64,000 nucleotides of DNA from Amnibacterium kyonggiense (GCF_004364555.1 NZ_SOAM01000001.1:1240001-1304000); one strand, 5' to 3'; shown: positions 1 to 8,464, counted from the stretch's first letter. Notes: generated by a model not told the origin, from the sequence alone. Made by a program: numbers and translations.

Positions 1-159
1 GCGCGGTGGCAGCGCTTCGTCACCGGCTACCTCCTCGGCGGCGACGCCGTGATCGTGGACCGGACCGGCACCGGCCTGTCGGACGCGAGCCGACGGCGCA
101 TCGCCGACCTCCCGGTGCTCGCCCGGTCCGGCGACCTGACGCTCCACGCCGTGCCGTAG
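1..159 (+). CDS. 3' end of a protein gene cut by the window edge, function unknown
   Basis: Frame 1 is open from the first base and stops with TAG, giving the last 52 residues of a protein (ends ...GDLTLHAVP). The visible piece contains WQRFVTGYLLGGDAVIVDR and then a short helix-like stretch. I do not recognise a family. The GNAT gene begins 25 bp downstream on the same strand, so the two may be co-transcribed. Confidence 0.55.
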   Translation, partial: ARWQRFVTGYLLGGDAVIVDRTGTGLSDASRRRIADLPVLARSGDLTLHAVP

Positions 160-184
160 CGGCGCGGGGTGGCACGATCGGACC

Positions 185-703
185 GTGCTGTCCCGCCTCC
201 GTCCCCTCGTCCCCGACGACGCGGCGGAGATCGCGCGGCTGCAGGCAGCGAACCGCGCCTTCCTGGCGCCGTGGGACGCGATCCGGCCGGACGTCTTCTA
301 CACGGAGCCGGGCCAGGCGGTCGAGGTCGAGCGGATGCTCGCGCGGGAGGCCGAGGGCACCGCGGCCGCGCGCGCGATCCTCGACGACGCGGGGCGGCTC
401 GCGGGGGTGATCCGCCTGAACGGGATCACGCGCGGTGCCTTCGAGTCCTGCTCGGTCGGCTACTGGGTCGACCAGGAGCGGAACGGGCAGGGGCTCGCGT
501 CGTCGGCGGTCGCCGCGGTGCTCGACCTCGCGTTCCGCGACCTCGGCCTGCACCGGGTGCAGGCGGAGACGCTGCGGCACAACGCGCGCTCCCAGCGGGT
601 GCTCGCGAAGAACGGCTTCGAGCGCTTCGGCATGGCGCCAGCCTTCCTCCGCATCGCGGGGGAGTGGCAGGACCACGACCTGTTCCAGCGCCTCGCCGAC
701 TGA
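185..703 (+). CDS. GNAT family N-acetyltransferase, RimJ/RimL-like
   Basis: The 172-residue product has the length and motif order of RimJ/RimL-type acetyltransferases, which transfer acetyl from acetyl-CoA to protein N-termini or small amines. The N-terminal strand LSRLRPLVPDDA opens the fold. The acetyl-CoA motif is near residues 93-106 (GYWVDQERNGQGLAS), and the C-terminal VQAETLRHNARSQRVLAKNGF segment is typical of the RimJ class, including the Asn that contacts CoA. Start is GTG; no strong ribosome site is visible. The substrate cannot be predicted. The gene ends just before a long palindrome that separates it from a convergent kinase gene. Confidence 0.85.
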   Translation: MLSRLRPLVPDDAAEIARLQAANRAFLAPWDAIRPDVFYTEPGQAVEVERMLAREAEGTAAARAILDDAGRLAGVIRLNGITRGAFESCSVGYWVDQERNGQGLASSAVAAVLDLAFRDLGLHRVQAETLRHNARSQRVLAKNGFERFGMAPAFLRIAGEWQDHDLFQRLAD

Positions 704-731
704 CCCTCGGAGCGCGTCAGCAGGAAGCCCC

Positions 732-818
732 GAGCACGTCAGCAGGAACCAGGTGCTTCAGCAGGAAGGAGTCGCGCGCTGCTTCCTGCTGAAGGCGCTC
801 GTTCCTGCTGACGTGCTC
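732..818. repeat. Long palindrome between convergent genes, built from CGTCAGCAGGAA units
   Basis: Arms 732-768 and 782-818 (37 nt each) pair with about four mismatches around a 13-nt loop. Each arm holds two forms of the unit (C/T)TCAGCAGGAA, and a third direct copy lies just outside at 716-726. The right arm reaches into the stop codon of the minus-strand kinase gene (817-819). It may act as a bidirectional terminator; there is no U-tract. Confidence 0.75.
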
Positions 819-1467
819 AGGCGGTGCGGACGACGGCGGCGGCCCGAGCGCGCGTCGGGGCGATGAGCGCGGCGTTCGGGAGGTCGACCGCGTCGACCCA
901 CGCCTCCGCGGCCGCCGGGGTCTTGCCGAAGGCGACGTGGCGCGCGACGAGCCGCTCCCGCAGCAGGTCGGCGGGCGCGTCCGCGAACCAGACCTCGTCG
1001 AACAGCCCGGCGGCGTCGGACCACGGCGCCGCGTCGACCAGCAGCCAGTTGCCCTCCGAGACGACGAGGTCGACCTCCGGCCCGACCGCGATGCTGCCCG
1101 CGATCGGCTGCTCGAGGACGCGCTCGAAGCCGGGCGCGTACACCGGCTCGTCCGCGCGGTCCCGGAGGCGCTGCAGCAGCGCGCGGTAGCCCCAGCCGTC
1201 GAACGTGTCGATCGCGCCCTTCCGGCCCCGCCGGCCAAGCCGGTCGAGGGCCGCGTCGGCGAGGTGGAAGCCGTCCATCGGCACGTGCGCGGCGCGGAAC
1301 CGGCCGTCCGCCTCGACGGCGGCGACGAGCCGCTCGGCGAGCGTCGTCTTGCCGGCGCCGGGCGGTCCGGCGACGCCGAGCAGCACCCGGCGTCGCCGTG
1401 AGGCGCTCGAAGGGTCACCGCCCTCGAGCATCTCGAGCACGCGGTCCAGCGCCTGATCGAACTCCAC
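817..1467 (-). CDS. P-loop nucleoside/nucleotide kinase family protein (uridine kinase/pantothenate kinase-like)
   Basis: The 216-residue product has a Walker A motif GPPGAGKTT at residues 34-42, then HVPMDGFHLAD (the DGFH substrate-binding segment of uridine/pantothenate kinase relatives), a LVVSEGNWLLVD strand and a lid-like RLVARHVAFGKTP region. This pattern is found in proteins annotated as nucleoside/nucleotide or fructose-transport kinases. The substrate (nucleoside, pantothenate or sugar) is uncertain. I chose GTG at 1467 because GGGAGGG lies upstream of it and the conserved fold begins there, although the frame stays open upstream to 1785. A perfect 20-bp palindrome sits in its 5' region. 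The stop overlaps the palindrome shared with the convergent GNAT gene. Confidence 0.8.
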   Translation of the reverse strand: MEFDQALDRVLEMLEGGDPSSASRRRRVLLGVAGPPGAGKTTLAERLVAAVEADGRFRAAHVPMDGFHLADAALDRLGRRGRKGAIDTFDGWGYRALLQRLRDRADEPVYAPGFERVLEQPIAGSIAVGPEVDLVVSEGNWLLVDAAPWSDAAGLFDEVWFADAPADLLRERLVARHVAFGKTPAAAEAWVDAVDLPNAALIAPTRARAAAVVRTA

Positions 1468-1484
1468 GCCCCCACCCTCCCCGA

Positions 1485-1543
1485 ACTTGCTCCGGATCCG
1501 TGCCGCCCGGAGTGGCGTGGAACGGCACGGATCCGGAGCAAGT
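1485..1543. repeat. Perfect 20-bp inverted repeat with 19-nt loop
   Basis: Arms ACTTGCTCCGGATCCGTGCC (1485-1504) and its exact complement (1524-1543). It lies between the divergent kinase and aminotransferase genes, so it is not a simple terminator. The stem contains CGGATCCG, also seen in the stems at 3897 and 44595. The CGACACGCCG inner motif is absent. Confidence 0.8.
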
Positions 1544-1632
1544 CCGGCGGGAGAGCCGTGCGGAGGCGACGCGCGGGTGCGCGAGGCGGGCGATCGCGGC
1601 GATCCTCCCGGCCGAGCGTCGGGGGATGTCCC

Positions 1633-1638
1633 TAGCGT
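1633..1638 (+). promoter_or_regulatory. -10 element TAGCGT of a leaderless promoter for the aminotransferase gene
   Basis: TAGCGT is followed by 7 nt and then the ATG at 1646, leaving no room for a ribosome-binding site. This is the actinobacterial leaderless arrangement. Confidence 0.6.
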
Positions 1639-1645
1639 GGGGGTC

Positions 1646-3022
1646 ATGACGCCGGCCGAGCCCCGCACATTCGCCGTCCCGCAGGAGCGCAAGGTCGTCA
1701 CGGCCCTGCCCGGCCCGAACTCCCTCGCGCTGCAGGCGCGTCGGGTCGCGTCGGTGAGCCGCGGCGCGGGCACGCTCGCGAACATCTACATGGAGCGCGG
1801 CGCCGGCGCGATCCTGGAGGACGTCGACGGCAACCGCCTGATCGACCTGGGCTGCGGCATCGGCGTCACCACGATCGGCCACGCGCACCCGGCCGTCGCC
1901 GCCGCGGTCGCCGAGCAGGCGCACAAGCTCACCCACACGCTCTTCACCGTCACGCCGTACGAGAACTACGTGAAGGTCGCCGAGAAGCTCGCGGAGATCA
2001 CGCCCGGCGACTTCGAGAAGCACTCGATCCTCGTCAACTCCGGCGCCGAAGCGGTCGAGAACGCCGCGAAGATCGCCCGCCGCTTCACCGGCCGGCGCGC
2101 GCTCGTCGTGCTCGACCACGCCTTCCACGGCCGCACGAACATGACCATGGCGATGACCTACCGCCCCTGGCCGGAGCGCGAGGGCATGGGCCCGTTCCCC
2201 GGCGAGATCTACTCGGTGCCGATCAGCTACCCGTTCCGCGACGGGCTGACGGGCGAGGAGGCCGCCGAGCGCACCATCGACTACATCGAGACCCACATCG
2301 GGCCGCGGGAGGTCGCCGCGTTCTTCGCCGAGCCGATCCAGGGCGACGGCGGCATCGTCATCCCGGCGCCCGGCTACTTCGCGCGCATCGCCGAGTACTG
2401 CCGCGACAACGGCATCGTCTTCGTCGCCGACGAGATCCAGGCGGGCATCGCCCGCACGGGCGCCTGGTACTCCATCGAGCACCACGGCGTCGTGCCGGAC
2501 CTCGTGACCTCCGCCAAGGGCATCGCCGGCGGCATGCCGCTCGCCGCCGTCACCGGGCGGGCGGAGATCATGGACGCCGTCCAGCCGGGCGGCATCGGCG
2601 GCACCTTCGGCGGCAACCCGGTCTCGACGGCGGCGGCGCTCGCCGTGTTCGACCTCATCGAGCGCGAGGACCTGATCGGGGAGGCGCAGCGCGTCGAGCG
2701 CGCGATCGTCGACCGGTTCGGCGGCTGGACCTCGAAGTACGACGTGGTCGGCGAGGTCCGCGGCAAGGGCGCGATGTTCGGCGTCGAGCTCGTCCTCCCC
2801 GGCACGCGCACCCCGAACCCCGCGCTGCTGAAGCACGTGCTGAAGTACGCGACGGAGCACGGCGTCATCCCGCTCGACGCGGGCAGCTGGGACAGCGTGC
2901 TGCGCCTGCTGCCCTCCGTCGTGATCTCGGAGGCGCTGCTCGACGACGCCGCCGGCGTGCTCGAGGAGGCGATCGAGTCGTTCCAGGGCGTCGGCGAGGC
3001 GGGCATCACCCCGACGAGCTGA
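1646..3022 (+). CDS. gabT: Class III PLP aminotransferase, 4-aminobutyrate aminotransferase
   Basis: The 458-residue product is a fold-type I, class III aminotransferase. GabT moves the amino group of GABA to 2-oxoglutarate, giving succinate semialdehyde and glutamate. Visible signatures are LVNSGAEAVENAAKIAR (phosphate-binding loop, about residues 131-147), VLDHAFHGRTN, the AFFAEPIQGDGG and FVADEIQAG segments (Asp binds the pyridine nitrogen), and the Schiff-base lysine K291 in SAKGIAGG. FGGNPVSTAAA completes the active site. Length and motifs fit GabT well, though related omega-aminotransferases cannot be excluded. It starts at an ATG 7 nt after a -10 hexamer. No succinate semialdehyde dehydrogenase is adjacent. 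Confidence 0.88.
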   Translation: MTPAEPRTFAVPQERKVVTALPGPNSLALQARRVASVSRGAGTLANIYMERGAGAILEDVDGNRLIDLGCGIGVTTIGHAHPAVAAAVAEQAHKLTHTLFTVTPYENYVKVAEKLAEITPGDFEKHSILVNSGAEAVENAAKIARRFTGRRALVVLDHAFHGRTNMTMAMTYRPWPEREGMGPFPGEIYSVPISYPFRDGLTGEEAAERTIDYIETHIGPREVAAFFAEPIQGDGGIVIPAPGYFARIAEYCRDNGIVFVADEIQAGIARTGAWYSIEHHGVVPDLVTSAKGIAGGMPLAAVTGRAEIMDAVQPGGIGGTFGGNPVSTAAALAVFDLIEREDLIGEAQRVERAIVDRFGGWTSKYDVVGEVRGKGAMFGVELVLPGTRTPNPALLKHVLKYATEHGVIPLDAGSWDSVLRLLPSVVISEALLDDAAGVLEEAIESFQGVGEAGITPTS

Positions 3023-3026
3023 CCGG

Positions 3027-3851
3027 TCAGCCGCGGACGAGCGACCCGAGCCCGGTGCCGTCGCGGTCGAACAGGGTCAGGGTGTCGCCGCTGACCCGGA
3101 ACGACGCGGCGCGGGCGATCGAGGTGATCGCCGACGCGTGACCCACCACGGGCCCGTCGACGATCGGGCAGCCGCGGATCGGCGTCATCGTGCGGACCAC
3201 GAGCAGCCGGCCGCCGGGGAGGACGCGGTACGCGCCCCGGCCGCCGACCGCCCCGGTGGTGCAGGAGGTCGTCGCGCTCCACGTGCCGCCCGTGAAGGTG
3301 ATGGCGGTGCGCACGTCCCCGGCGACGGTCCACCGACCCTCGATCGCGCTCGGGGGCGCGTCGACGACCCCCTTCCCGACCGTTGCGGCGGTGAGCAGGG
3401 AGGTCGGCGTCGTCCCGTCGGCCGTACCGTCCGGAGCGAGGCGCGCGGTCGTGCTCCCGTTCGCGTCCACGAGGAGCAGCCCGGAACCGTCCCGCCGCAC
3501 GGAGGCCGTCGAGGTCAGCCACGAGGCGTCGACCGGGCCGCTGAGCCCCGAGGTCCGGGCGCCGATCAGCACCTGGTCGCCCTGTGCGCTCCACGAGAAG
3601 CTCGACGACAGGTCGCCGACCGCGACCGTGACGGCGATCCCGTCGAACCGCACGGTGGTTCCCTTCCGGCCCTCCACGGTCCAGCGCGTCCCGACGAGGT
3701 CGACGGCCTGGACGGACGGCGCGGGGGAGGCCGACGACGCAGCGGGGGAGGACGCGGCCGGCGGGCTGCCGGACGAGCCCGAGCACGCGGTGAGCGAGCC
3801 GACGAGCGCGACGGCGGCCACGAGGGGGAGGACGACCTGCCGGATCCGCAT
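3027..3851 (-). CDS. Secreted lipoprotein with META/HslJ-like repeats
   Basis: The 274-residue product begins with a lipoprotein signal peptide (MRIRQVVLPLVAAVALVGS then LTAC; lipidated Cys at residue 23) and a Ser/Pro/Ala-rich linker. The rest looks like two META/HslJ-type beta domains: one from LVGTRWTVEGRKGTTVRFDG, one from IEGRWTVAGD...ITFTGGTWSATTSCTTG, ending with the typical GDTLTLFDRDGTGLGS strand. It should be anchored to the outer face of the membrane. The function of this domain in actinobacteria is unknown. It converges with gabT with only 4 bp between the stop codons. Confidence 0.8.
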   Translation of the reverse strand: MRIRQVVLPLVAAVALVGSLTACSGSSGSPPAASSPAASSASPAPSVQAVDLVGTRWTVEGRKGTTVRFDGIAVTVAVGDLSSSFSWSAQGDQVLIGARTSGLSGPVDASWLTSTASVRRDGSGLLLVDANGSTTARLAPDGTADGTTPTSLLTAATVGKGVVDAPPSAIEGRWTVAGDVRTAITFTGGTWSATTSCTTGAVGGRGAYRVLPGGRLLVVRTMTPIRGCPIVDGPVVGHASAITSIARAASFRVSGDTLTLFDRDGTGLGSLVRG

Positions 3852-3896
3852 GCCTCAGAGTCTCCGCTCGACCCGCGTCCGTCTCACACCCCTGTT

Positions 3897-3977
3897 CGCG
3901 GATCCGCAGTTCCTCCGCGACGCGCCGTCGCGCAGGCCTCCGGCACCGGCGTGTCGACCCGGAACTGCGGATCCGCG
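3897..3977. repeat. Nested palindrome: outer 17-bp stem, inner CGACGCGCCG/CGGCGTGTCG stem
   Basis: Outer arms 3897-3913 (CGCGGATCCGCAGTTCC) and 3961-3977 are perfectly complementary. Exactly 4 nt inside each arm lies the inner pair 3918-3927 and 3947-3956 with one G-T type mismatch. The same build recurs at 14055, 44355 and 44595. It lies between the divergent lipoprotein gene and the copper operon, just upstream of the CsoR box. Confidence 0.8.
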
Positions 3978-3987
3978 CCGAGGCGCC

Positions 3988-4004
3988 ATACCCCAGGGGG
4001 GTAC
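3988..4004 (+). promoter_or_regulatory. Probable CsoR operator (copper-responsive)
   Basis: ATACCCCAGGGGGGTAC is a G-tract/C-tract pseudo-palindrome of the TACCCC-N-GGGGTA type bound by CsoR repressors. It overlaps the putative -10 element TACAGT (4002-4007), so bound apo-CsoR would block RNA polymerase and Cu(I) would release it. Assignment follows from family knowledge and from csoR being the next gene. Confidence 0.75.
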
Positions 4005-4007
4005 AGT
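4002..4007 (+). promoter_or_regulatory. -10 element TACAGT, leaderless promoter of the copper operon
   Basis: TACAGT is followed by 7 nt and the csoR ATG at 4015. The preceding operator overlaps it. Confidence 0.6.
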
Positions 4008-4014
4008 GTCGGGC

Positions 4015-4299
4015 ATGGAGCACGTGGGCTACGTCGCGAACAAGGACGACCTCCTGAAGCGCCTCCGCCGTGCGGAGGGCCAGGTGCGCGGCATCCAGCG
4101 CATGGTCGAGGACGACACCTACTGCATCGACGTGCTGACGCAGGTCTCGGCCGCGACGAAGGCGCTCGAGACGGTCGCGCTCGCGCTGCTCGACGACCAC
4201 CTCGCCCACTGCGTCGCCGAGGCCGCGGCGGCGGGCGGCCCCGTTGCGGAGGAGAAGCTCCGCGAGGCGTCCGCCGCGATCACGCGGCTCGTGCGCTGA
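4015..4299 (+). CDS. csoR: Copper-sensing transcriptional repressor CsoR
   Basis: The 94-residue product is a CsoR/RcnR (DUF156) all-helical repressor. The Cu(I) ligands are in place: Cys37 (TYCIDV), His62 and Cys66 (DHLAHC), matching C36/H61/C65 of the mycobacterial protein. The basic face [15 protein letters not shown] contacts DNA. Without Cu(I) the tetramer should repress its own operon through the box at 3988-4004. copZ follows after 35 bp and copA overlaps copZ, so this is one operon. I chose ATG 4015 because it gives the family length and sits just after a -10 element. Confidence 0.93.
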   Translation: MEHVGYVANKDDLLKRLRRAEGQVRGIQRMVEDDTYCIDVLTQVSAATKALETVALALLDDHLAHCVAEAAAAGGPVAEEKLREASAAITRLVR

Positions 4300-4334
4300 C
4301 GACCCACACCCAGGAAGACCGACGGAGGAGCACC

Positions 4335-4688
4335 ATGCAGGATCTCGGCATCACGGACATCAGCGCGGCGGGCGGCGGCTGCGCCTGCGGCGGCGCGGGC
4401 TGCGGCGGCGCTGGGCACCACGCGGCCGGGCACGGCGACCACCACGCCGAGCACGGCCATCACGCCGCCGACCGGGGCGGCCAGTCCTTCGAGGTCGCGG
4501 GCATGACCTGCGAGCACTGCGTCATGAGCGTGACCGAGGAGCTCTCCGCCCTCGACGGCGTCGAGGCGGTGTCCGTCGACCTGCGCCCCGGTGCCGCGTC
4601 GACGGTCGTCGTCACCGCGACGCGCGCCCTCACCGGCGCCGAGGTCGAGGCGGCCGTGGAGGACGCGGGCTACACGCTCGCCCGCTGA
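4335..4688 (+). CDS. copZ: CopZ-like copper chaperone with an extra Cys/His-rich N-terminus
   Basis: The C-terminal ~67 residues form a heavy-metal-associated (HMA) domain: [19 protein letters not shown] carries the MxCxxC Cu(I) site. Unlike a plain 65-70 residue CopZ, this 117-residue protein has about 50 extra residues at the N-terminus, with a Gly/Cys stretch (four Cys within GGGCACGGAGCGGAG) and a His cluster ([16 protein letters not shown]). These look like additional soft-metal and histidine sites and could serve as a copper sponge. A good ribosome site (GGAGGAG) precedes ATG 4335. It should pass Cu(I) to CopA, whose start codon overlaps its stop. Confidence 0.85.
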   Translation: MQDLGITDISAAGGGCACGGAGCGGAGHHAAGHGDHHAEHGHHAADRGGQSFEVAGMTCEHCVMSVTEELSALDGVEAVSVDLRPGAASTVVVTATRALTGAEVEAAVEDAGYTLAR

Positions 4689-6796
4689 TGCCGGCGACCG
4701 AGGTCCGCCTCGACATCACCGGCATGACCTGCGCCGCCTGCGCGACGCGGATCGAGCGGCGGCTGAACCGGGTGCCCGGGGCCGCGGCGACGGTGAACTT
4801 CGCCACCGAGGTCGCGACCGTCCGCGGCGCGGTGCGCGTGCCGGACCTCGTCGCGGCGGTCGAGGCGGCCGGCTACGGCGCCCGGCCCGCGGGCACGGGC
4901 GAGCAGCGGCGCGATGCGCGACGCCTCCGGCCGCGGCTCGTGGTCGCCGCCGTGCTGGCGGTGCCGGTCGTGCTGCTGTCCATGGTCCCCGCCCTGCACT
5001 TCGCGGGCTGGGCGGTCGTCGCCGGGGTGCTCGCGCTGCCCGTCGTCACCTGGTGCGCGTGGCCGTTCCATCGGGCCGCGGCGCTCGGACTGCGGCACGG
5101 CACGACCACGATGGACACGCTCATCAGCCTCGGGGTCGTCGCCGCGACCGCGTGGTCCGTCGCGGCCCTGCTGCGGGGCGACGGTGACACGTACCTCGAG
5201 GTCGCCGTCGTCGTGACCGTGTTCGTGCTCGCGGGCCGCGTCGCCGAGGCGGCGGCCCGCCGTCGGGCGGGTGCGGCGCTGCGGGCGCTCGTCGCGCTCG
5301 GCGCCAAGGACGCGCTGCGCCTCGTCGGCGACCGGGAGGAGCGCGTGCCGATCGCGGCCCTCGCCGTCGGCGACCGCGTCGTCGTCCGCCCGGGCGAGAC
5401 CGTCCCGAGCGACGGCCGGGTGCTCGACGGGCGGTCGGCGGTCGACGCCTCCCTCCTCACCGGCGAGGCCGTGCCGGTCGAGGTCGGACCCGGCGACCGC
5501 GTCGTCGGCGGCACGGTCGCCGTCGGCGGCGGCCGCCTGCTCGTCGAGCTGGATCGCGTGGGCGCGGACACGGAGCTGGCCGCCATCGGCCGCCTCGTCG
5601 CGCGTGCGCAGGACGGCAAGGCCGCGGTGCAGCGGCTCGCGGACCGCGTCTCCGCCGTCTTCGTGCCCGTCGTGCTCGGCCTCGCGGCCGTGGCGCTCGT
5701 CGGCTGGCTCCTCGCCGGTCAGCCGGACCGCGCCGTGACCGCGGCCGTCACCACCCTGATCATCGCCTGCCCCTGCGCGCTCGGCCTCGCGACGCCGACC
5801 GCGCTGCTCGTCGGCACGGGCCGCGGGGCGCAGCTCGGCGTGCTCATCCGCGGCCCGGAGGTGCTCGAGCGCACCCGCCGCGTCGACACCGTCGTCCTGG
5901 ACAAGACCGGCACGCTGACGACCGGTCGGATGGCGCTGCGCGGCACGGTCGCGCTCGCGGACCTCCCCGAGGCGGAGGTGCGGCGCCTCGCCGCCGCCGC
6001 GGAGGTCGACTCCGAGCACCCGGTCGCGAGGGCGCTGGCCGGCGGTCCGCGGATCGCCGAGGACTTCACCGCCGTCGCCGGCGGCGGCGTGCGGGCGCGC
6101 GTCGACGGGGCGCAGGTGCTCGTGGGCCGATCGGGATGGCTCGCGTCGGAGGGCGTCGACACGGCCCCGGCCGCCACGGCGGTCCGGGCCGCGGAGGAGG
6201 ACGGCGCCACCGCCGTCGTCGTGGCCCGCGACGGCGTCGCGGTCGGCGTGCTCGCGGTCGGCGACGCGCCGCGGGCCGGCGCCGCCGAGGCGGTCGCGCG
6301 CCTGCGGACCCTCGGGCTCGATCCCGTGCTCCTCACCGGCGACGCCGAGGGCCCCGCGGCGGCGGTCGCGGCCGCGACCGGCATCGGCACGGTCTTCGCG
6401 GGCGAGTCGCCGGCCGGGAAGCTCGCACGCATCCGCGCGCTGCAGGAGTCCGGCCGCGTCGTCGCGATGGTCGGGGACGGCGTGAACGACGCGGCGGCCC
6501 TCGCCGCCGCCGATCTCGGGATCGCGATGGGCGGCGGCACCGACGCGGCCGGCGCCGCGGCGGACCTCGTGCTCGTCCGCGACGACCCGACCCTGGTGGC
6601 GACCGCGGTGCGGCTCTCCCGGGCGACGCTCAGCATCATCCGCGGGAACCTGTTCTGGGCGTTCGCGTACAACGCGGCCGCCCTGCCGGTCGCGATGCTC
6701 GGCCTGCTGAACCCGATCCTCGCTGGAGGTGCCATGGCCGCGTCGTCCGTGCTCGTCGTCGGCAACAGCCTCCGGCTCGCCCGCTTCCGCGCGTGA
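4688..6796 (+). CDS. copA: Cu(I)-exporting P1B-type ATPase CopA
   Basis: The 702-residue product has an N-terminal HMA domain (GMTCAAC, Cys at about 15 and 18), membrane helices, the actuator loop LLTGEAVP, the transmembrane metal site C361-P-C363 in [15 protein letters not shown], the phosphorylated Asp405 in DKTGTLT, SEHPVA in the nucleotide-binding domain and [10 protein letters not shown] in the hinge. It exports Cu(I) using ATP. The actuator motif is TGEA rather than the common TGES. ATG overlaps the copZ stop by one base (TGATG), so translation is likely coupled. The gene's own stop overlaps the next start (GTGA). Confidence 0.95.
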   Translation: MPATEVRLDITGMTCAACATRIERRLNRVPGAAATVNFATEVATVRGAVRVPDLVAAVEAAGYGARPAGTGEQRRDARRLRPRLVVAAVLAVPVVLLSMVPALHFAGWAVVAGVLALPVVTWCAWPFHRAAALGLRHGTTTMDTLISLGVVAATAWSVAALLRGDGDTYLEVAVVVTVFVLAGRVAEAAARRRAGAALRALVALGAKDALRLVGDREERVPIAALAVGDRVVVRPGETVPSDGRVLDGRSAVDASLLTGEAVPVEVGPGDRVVGGTVAVGGGRLLVELDRVGADTELAAIGRLVARAQDGKAAVQRLADRVSAVFVPVVLGLAAVALVGWLLAGQPDRAVTAAVTTLIIACPCALGLATPTALLVGTGRGAQLGVLIRGPEVLERTRRVDTVVLDKTGTLTTGRMALRGTVALADLPEAEVRRLAAAAEVDSEHPVARALAGGPRIAEDFTAVAGGGVRARVDGAQVLVGRSGWLASEGVDTAPAATAVRAAEEDGATAVVVARDGVAVGVLAVGDAPRAGAAEAVARLRTLGLDPVLLTGDAEGPAAAVAAATGIGTVFAGESPAGKLARIRALQESGRVVAMVGDGVNDAAALAAADLGIAMGGGTDAAGAAADLVLVRDDPTLVATAVRLSRATLSIIRGNLFWAFAYNAAALPVAMLGLLNPILAGGAMAASSVLVVGNSLRLARFRA

Positions 6797-7635
6797 TCGC
6801 GGCGGGGGCCCTCGCCTCCCTCGCGCTGCTGCGGGTCCACGTGCTCGTGGTCGGGCTGCCGGGGTACCCGGTGCTGCGGCTGCGGGCCGAGGCGGCCGTC
6901 CGGGCTCGCAGCTGGGTCGTCACGACGGCGCCCGCGGACGCCGACCTCCTGCTCGTGTGCGGGACGCAGGATCCGGAGGTCGCCGCCGCCGTCGACGCGC
7001 TCTGGTGGCGGGTGCCCGCCCCGCGCGCCCGCCGGACGATCGGCTCGGCGGAGGAGTTGGAGGACGCGCTCGACAGCGCCGCCCGGGTGCTCGGGGACCG
7101 CGAGCTGCAGCGCCGGGCCGCCGAGCACCGCGGGCCGGCGCCGGTGGCGACGCCCGAGGGGGCGTTCGGCCCGCTCGGCGTCGCGTGGCCGCCCGGGCTC
7201 GTCGTCGAGTGCGCGACGGGGCCGGGCGGGCGCATCGCGGCGGTCGGCGTCCGGCGCATCGGGCCCGCCGCTGAGGAGGACGCGCCGCCCGGGCTGCTCG
7301 CCGCCGCCGACGCCGCCCGCCTGCTGCGGCTCACGCGTTGGGAGGCCCCCGCGCACCGGCTCGACCGCGTCGTCGACCTCCTGCTCGCCGGTGCGCCGCC
7401 GGAGCGCGTGCGGTCCCCCCTCCGCCGCGTCGCCGCGCTCGTCGGCCGGTCGGCCTCGTACCGGTGGTCGGCCGGCGCGGACGTGCCCGCGGTCGACCTC
7501 CGGCAGCGGGTGCTCGCGCTGCTGACGGCGGCGATCGACGGCACGGACGCACCGACGACGAGGCGTCGGCTGATCGGCGCCAGGGTCGGGGACGTGCCCG
7601 CGATCGTGGCGGTCACGGAGGCCGTCGGTGGCTGA
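6793..7635 (+). CDS. Divergent protein with NuoB-like features, co-operonic with copA
   Basis: This 280-residue protein starts with GTG overlapping the copA stop. Residues about 10-65 resemble the 20-kDa subunit of complex I and membrane hydrogenases: a [16 protein letters not shown] strand, a [19 protein letters not shown] segment (compare the ADVLIVAGT core of NuoB) and WWRVPAPR in the place of the MPEPR motif. The iron-sulfur cysteines of NuoB are missing. The tail ([20 protein letters not shown]) faintly recalls the C-terminus of hydrogenase/NuoD large subunits. I infer a degenerate relative, not a working electron-transfer subunit. The membrane partner follows with an 8-bp overlap. It could equally be an unrelated hypothetical. 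Confidence 0.6.
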   Translation: MIAAGALASLALLRVHVLVVGLPGYPVLRLRAEAAVRARSWVVTTAPADADLLLVCGTQDPEVAAAVDALWWRVPAPRARRTIGSAEELEDALDSAARVLGDRELQRRAAEHRGPAPVATPEGAFGPLGVAWPPGLVVECATGPGGRIAAVGVRRIGPAAEEDAPPGLLAAADAARLLRLTRWEAPAHRLDRVVDLLLAGAPPERVRSPLRRVAALVGRSASYRWSAGADVPAVDLRQRVLALLTAAIDGTDAPTTRRRLIGARVGDVPAIVAVTEAVGG

Positions 7636-8464
7636 GATCGGCCCGGTCGTCGCCGCGCTGCTCGCCGTCGTCACCCTCCTCCTGCTGGGCGCCGCGGTCG
7701 TCGCGCTCCGGGCCGCCCTCGACGCCCGCGGGACGGGCATGACGTCGATCGCGGTGCTCGCGCCGCTCGCCGAAGGCGCGCGGCTCGTCCGGACCCGCAC
7801 CGCCCGAGCCCGGCCGGCGGAGGTCGTCGGCGGCGCGCTGCTCCTCCTCGCGCCCGCGGTCCGGGTGCTCGCGCTGCCGCTCGCGGGGCCCGCCCTGCTC
7901 GGTGCAGCTCCCGGACTCGGCTGGTTCGTCGTCGCCGACGCGATCTGGTGGGTCGGCGCCGGGCTGCTCGCCGGTCGCCGCGTCCTCCCCGCCGCGCTCG
8001 CGCTCGAGGCGCCGCTGCTCCTCGCGCTCGCGTCGCCCGCCGTCGCCGTCGGGAGCGTGCGGATCACGGACGTGGCGGCCGGCCGGCTCGGCCTCCCGCT
8101 GGCCGTCGAGGCGCCGGTGGCGTTCCTCCTGATCCTCGTCGTGGGTGGCGTGCTGCTGCCGTGGGCGGTGCAGCCGGCGACTGCGCGGCTCGGCGGTTCC
8201 GCGCGCCTGCTCGCCGGGGCCGGCGCGGCGGCGCAGGTCGTCGCGGCCTCGGCGACGGCGTCCCTGCTGCTGCTCGGCGCCGGACCGGGCGTGCCGCTCC
8301 TCGTCGCCGCGACCGCGATCCTCGGCGGCGTGCTCGTCCTCGCCGCGCGGCGCTTCCCGGTCCTCGCGCTCGGGCGCCTCGCCCGGCTGGGCGTCGTGGC
8401 CCTCCTCCCGCTGGCCGCCGTGCAGCTCGGCATCGTCGTGGCGCTGAGCCTCCTCGCCCGCTGA
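7628..8464 (+). CDS. Polytopic membrane protein resembling NuoH/HyfC (complex I subunit 1)
   Basis: The 278-residue product is almost entirely hydrophobic, with about eight transmembrane segments. Several landmarks of the NuoH/HyfC family appear in order: APLAEGARLVRTR (compare QPLADxxKLxxKE), LLLLAPAVRVLALPLA, a VGSVRITDV segment (compare SFNMTDIV) and a C-terminal RLARLGVVALLPLAAVQLGIVVALSLL (compare GWKxLLPLxLxN). Acidic residues needed for quinone/proton coupling appear depleted. Start is GTG inside the end of the previous gene. With that gene it forms a NuoB-like/NuoH-like pair downstream of the copper ATPase. The role is unknown. Confidence 0.6.
   Translation: MAEIGPVVAALLAVVTLLLLGAAVVALRAALDARGTGMTSIAVLAPLAEGARLVRTRTARARPAEVVGGALLLLAPAVRVLALPLAGPALLGAAPGLGWFVVADAIWWVGAGLLAGRRVLPAALALEAPLLLALASPAVAVGSVRITDVAAGRLGLPLAVEAPVAFLLILVVGGVLLPWAVQPATARLGGSARLLAGAGAAAQVVAASATASLLLLGAGPGVPLLVAATAILGGVLVLAARRFPVLALGRLARLGVVALLPLAAVQLGIVVALSLLAR

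Noticed and set aside
732-818. Terminal inverted repeats of an insertion sequence
   Set aside because: Only a 13-nt loop lies between the arms and no transposase gene is present anywhere in the window.
4244-4687. Plus-strand frame running from csoR into copA in a different phase
   Set aside because: It reads as Arg-rich nonsense over csoR/copZ; the real copA start is ATG 4688, where the HMA domain begins.
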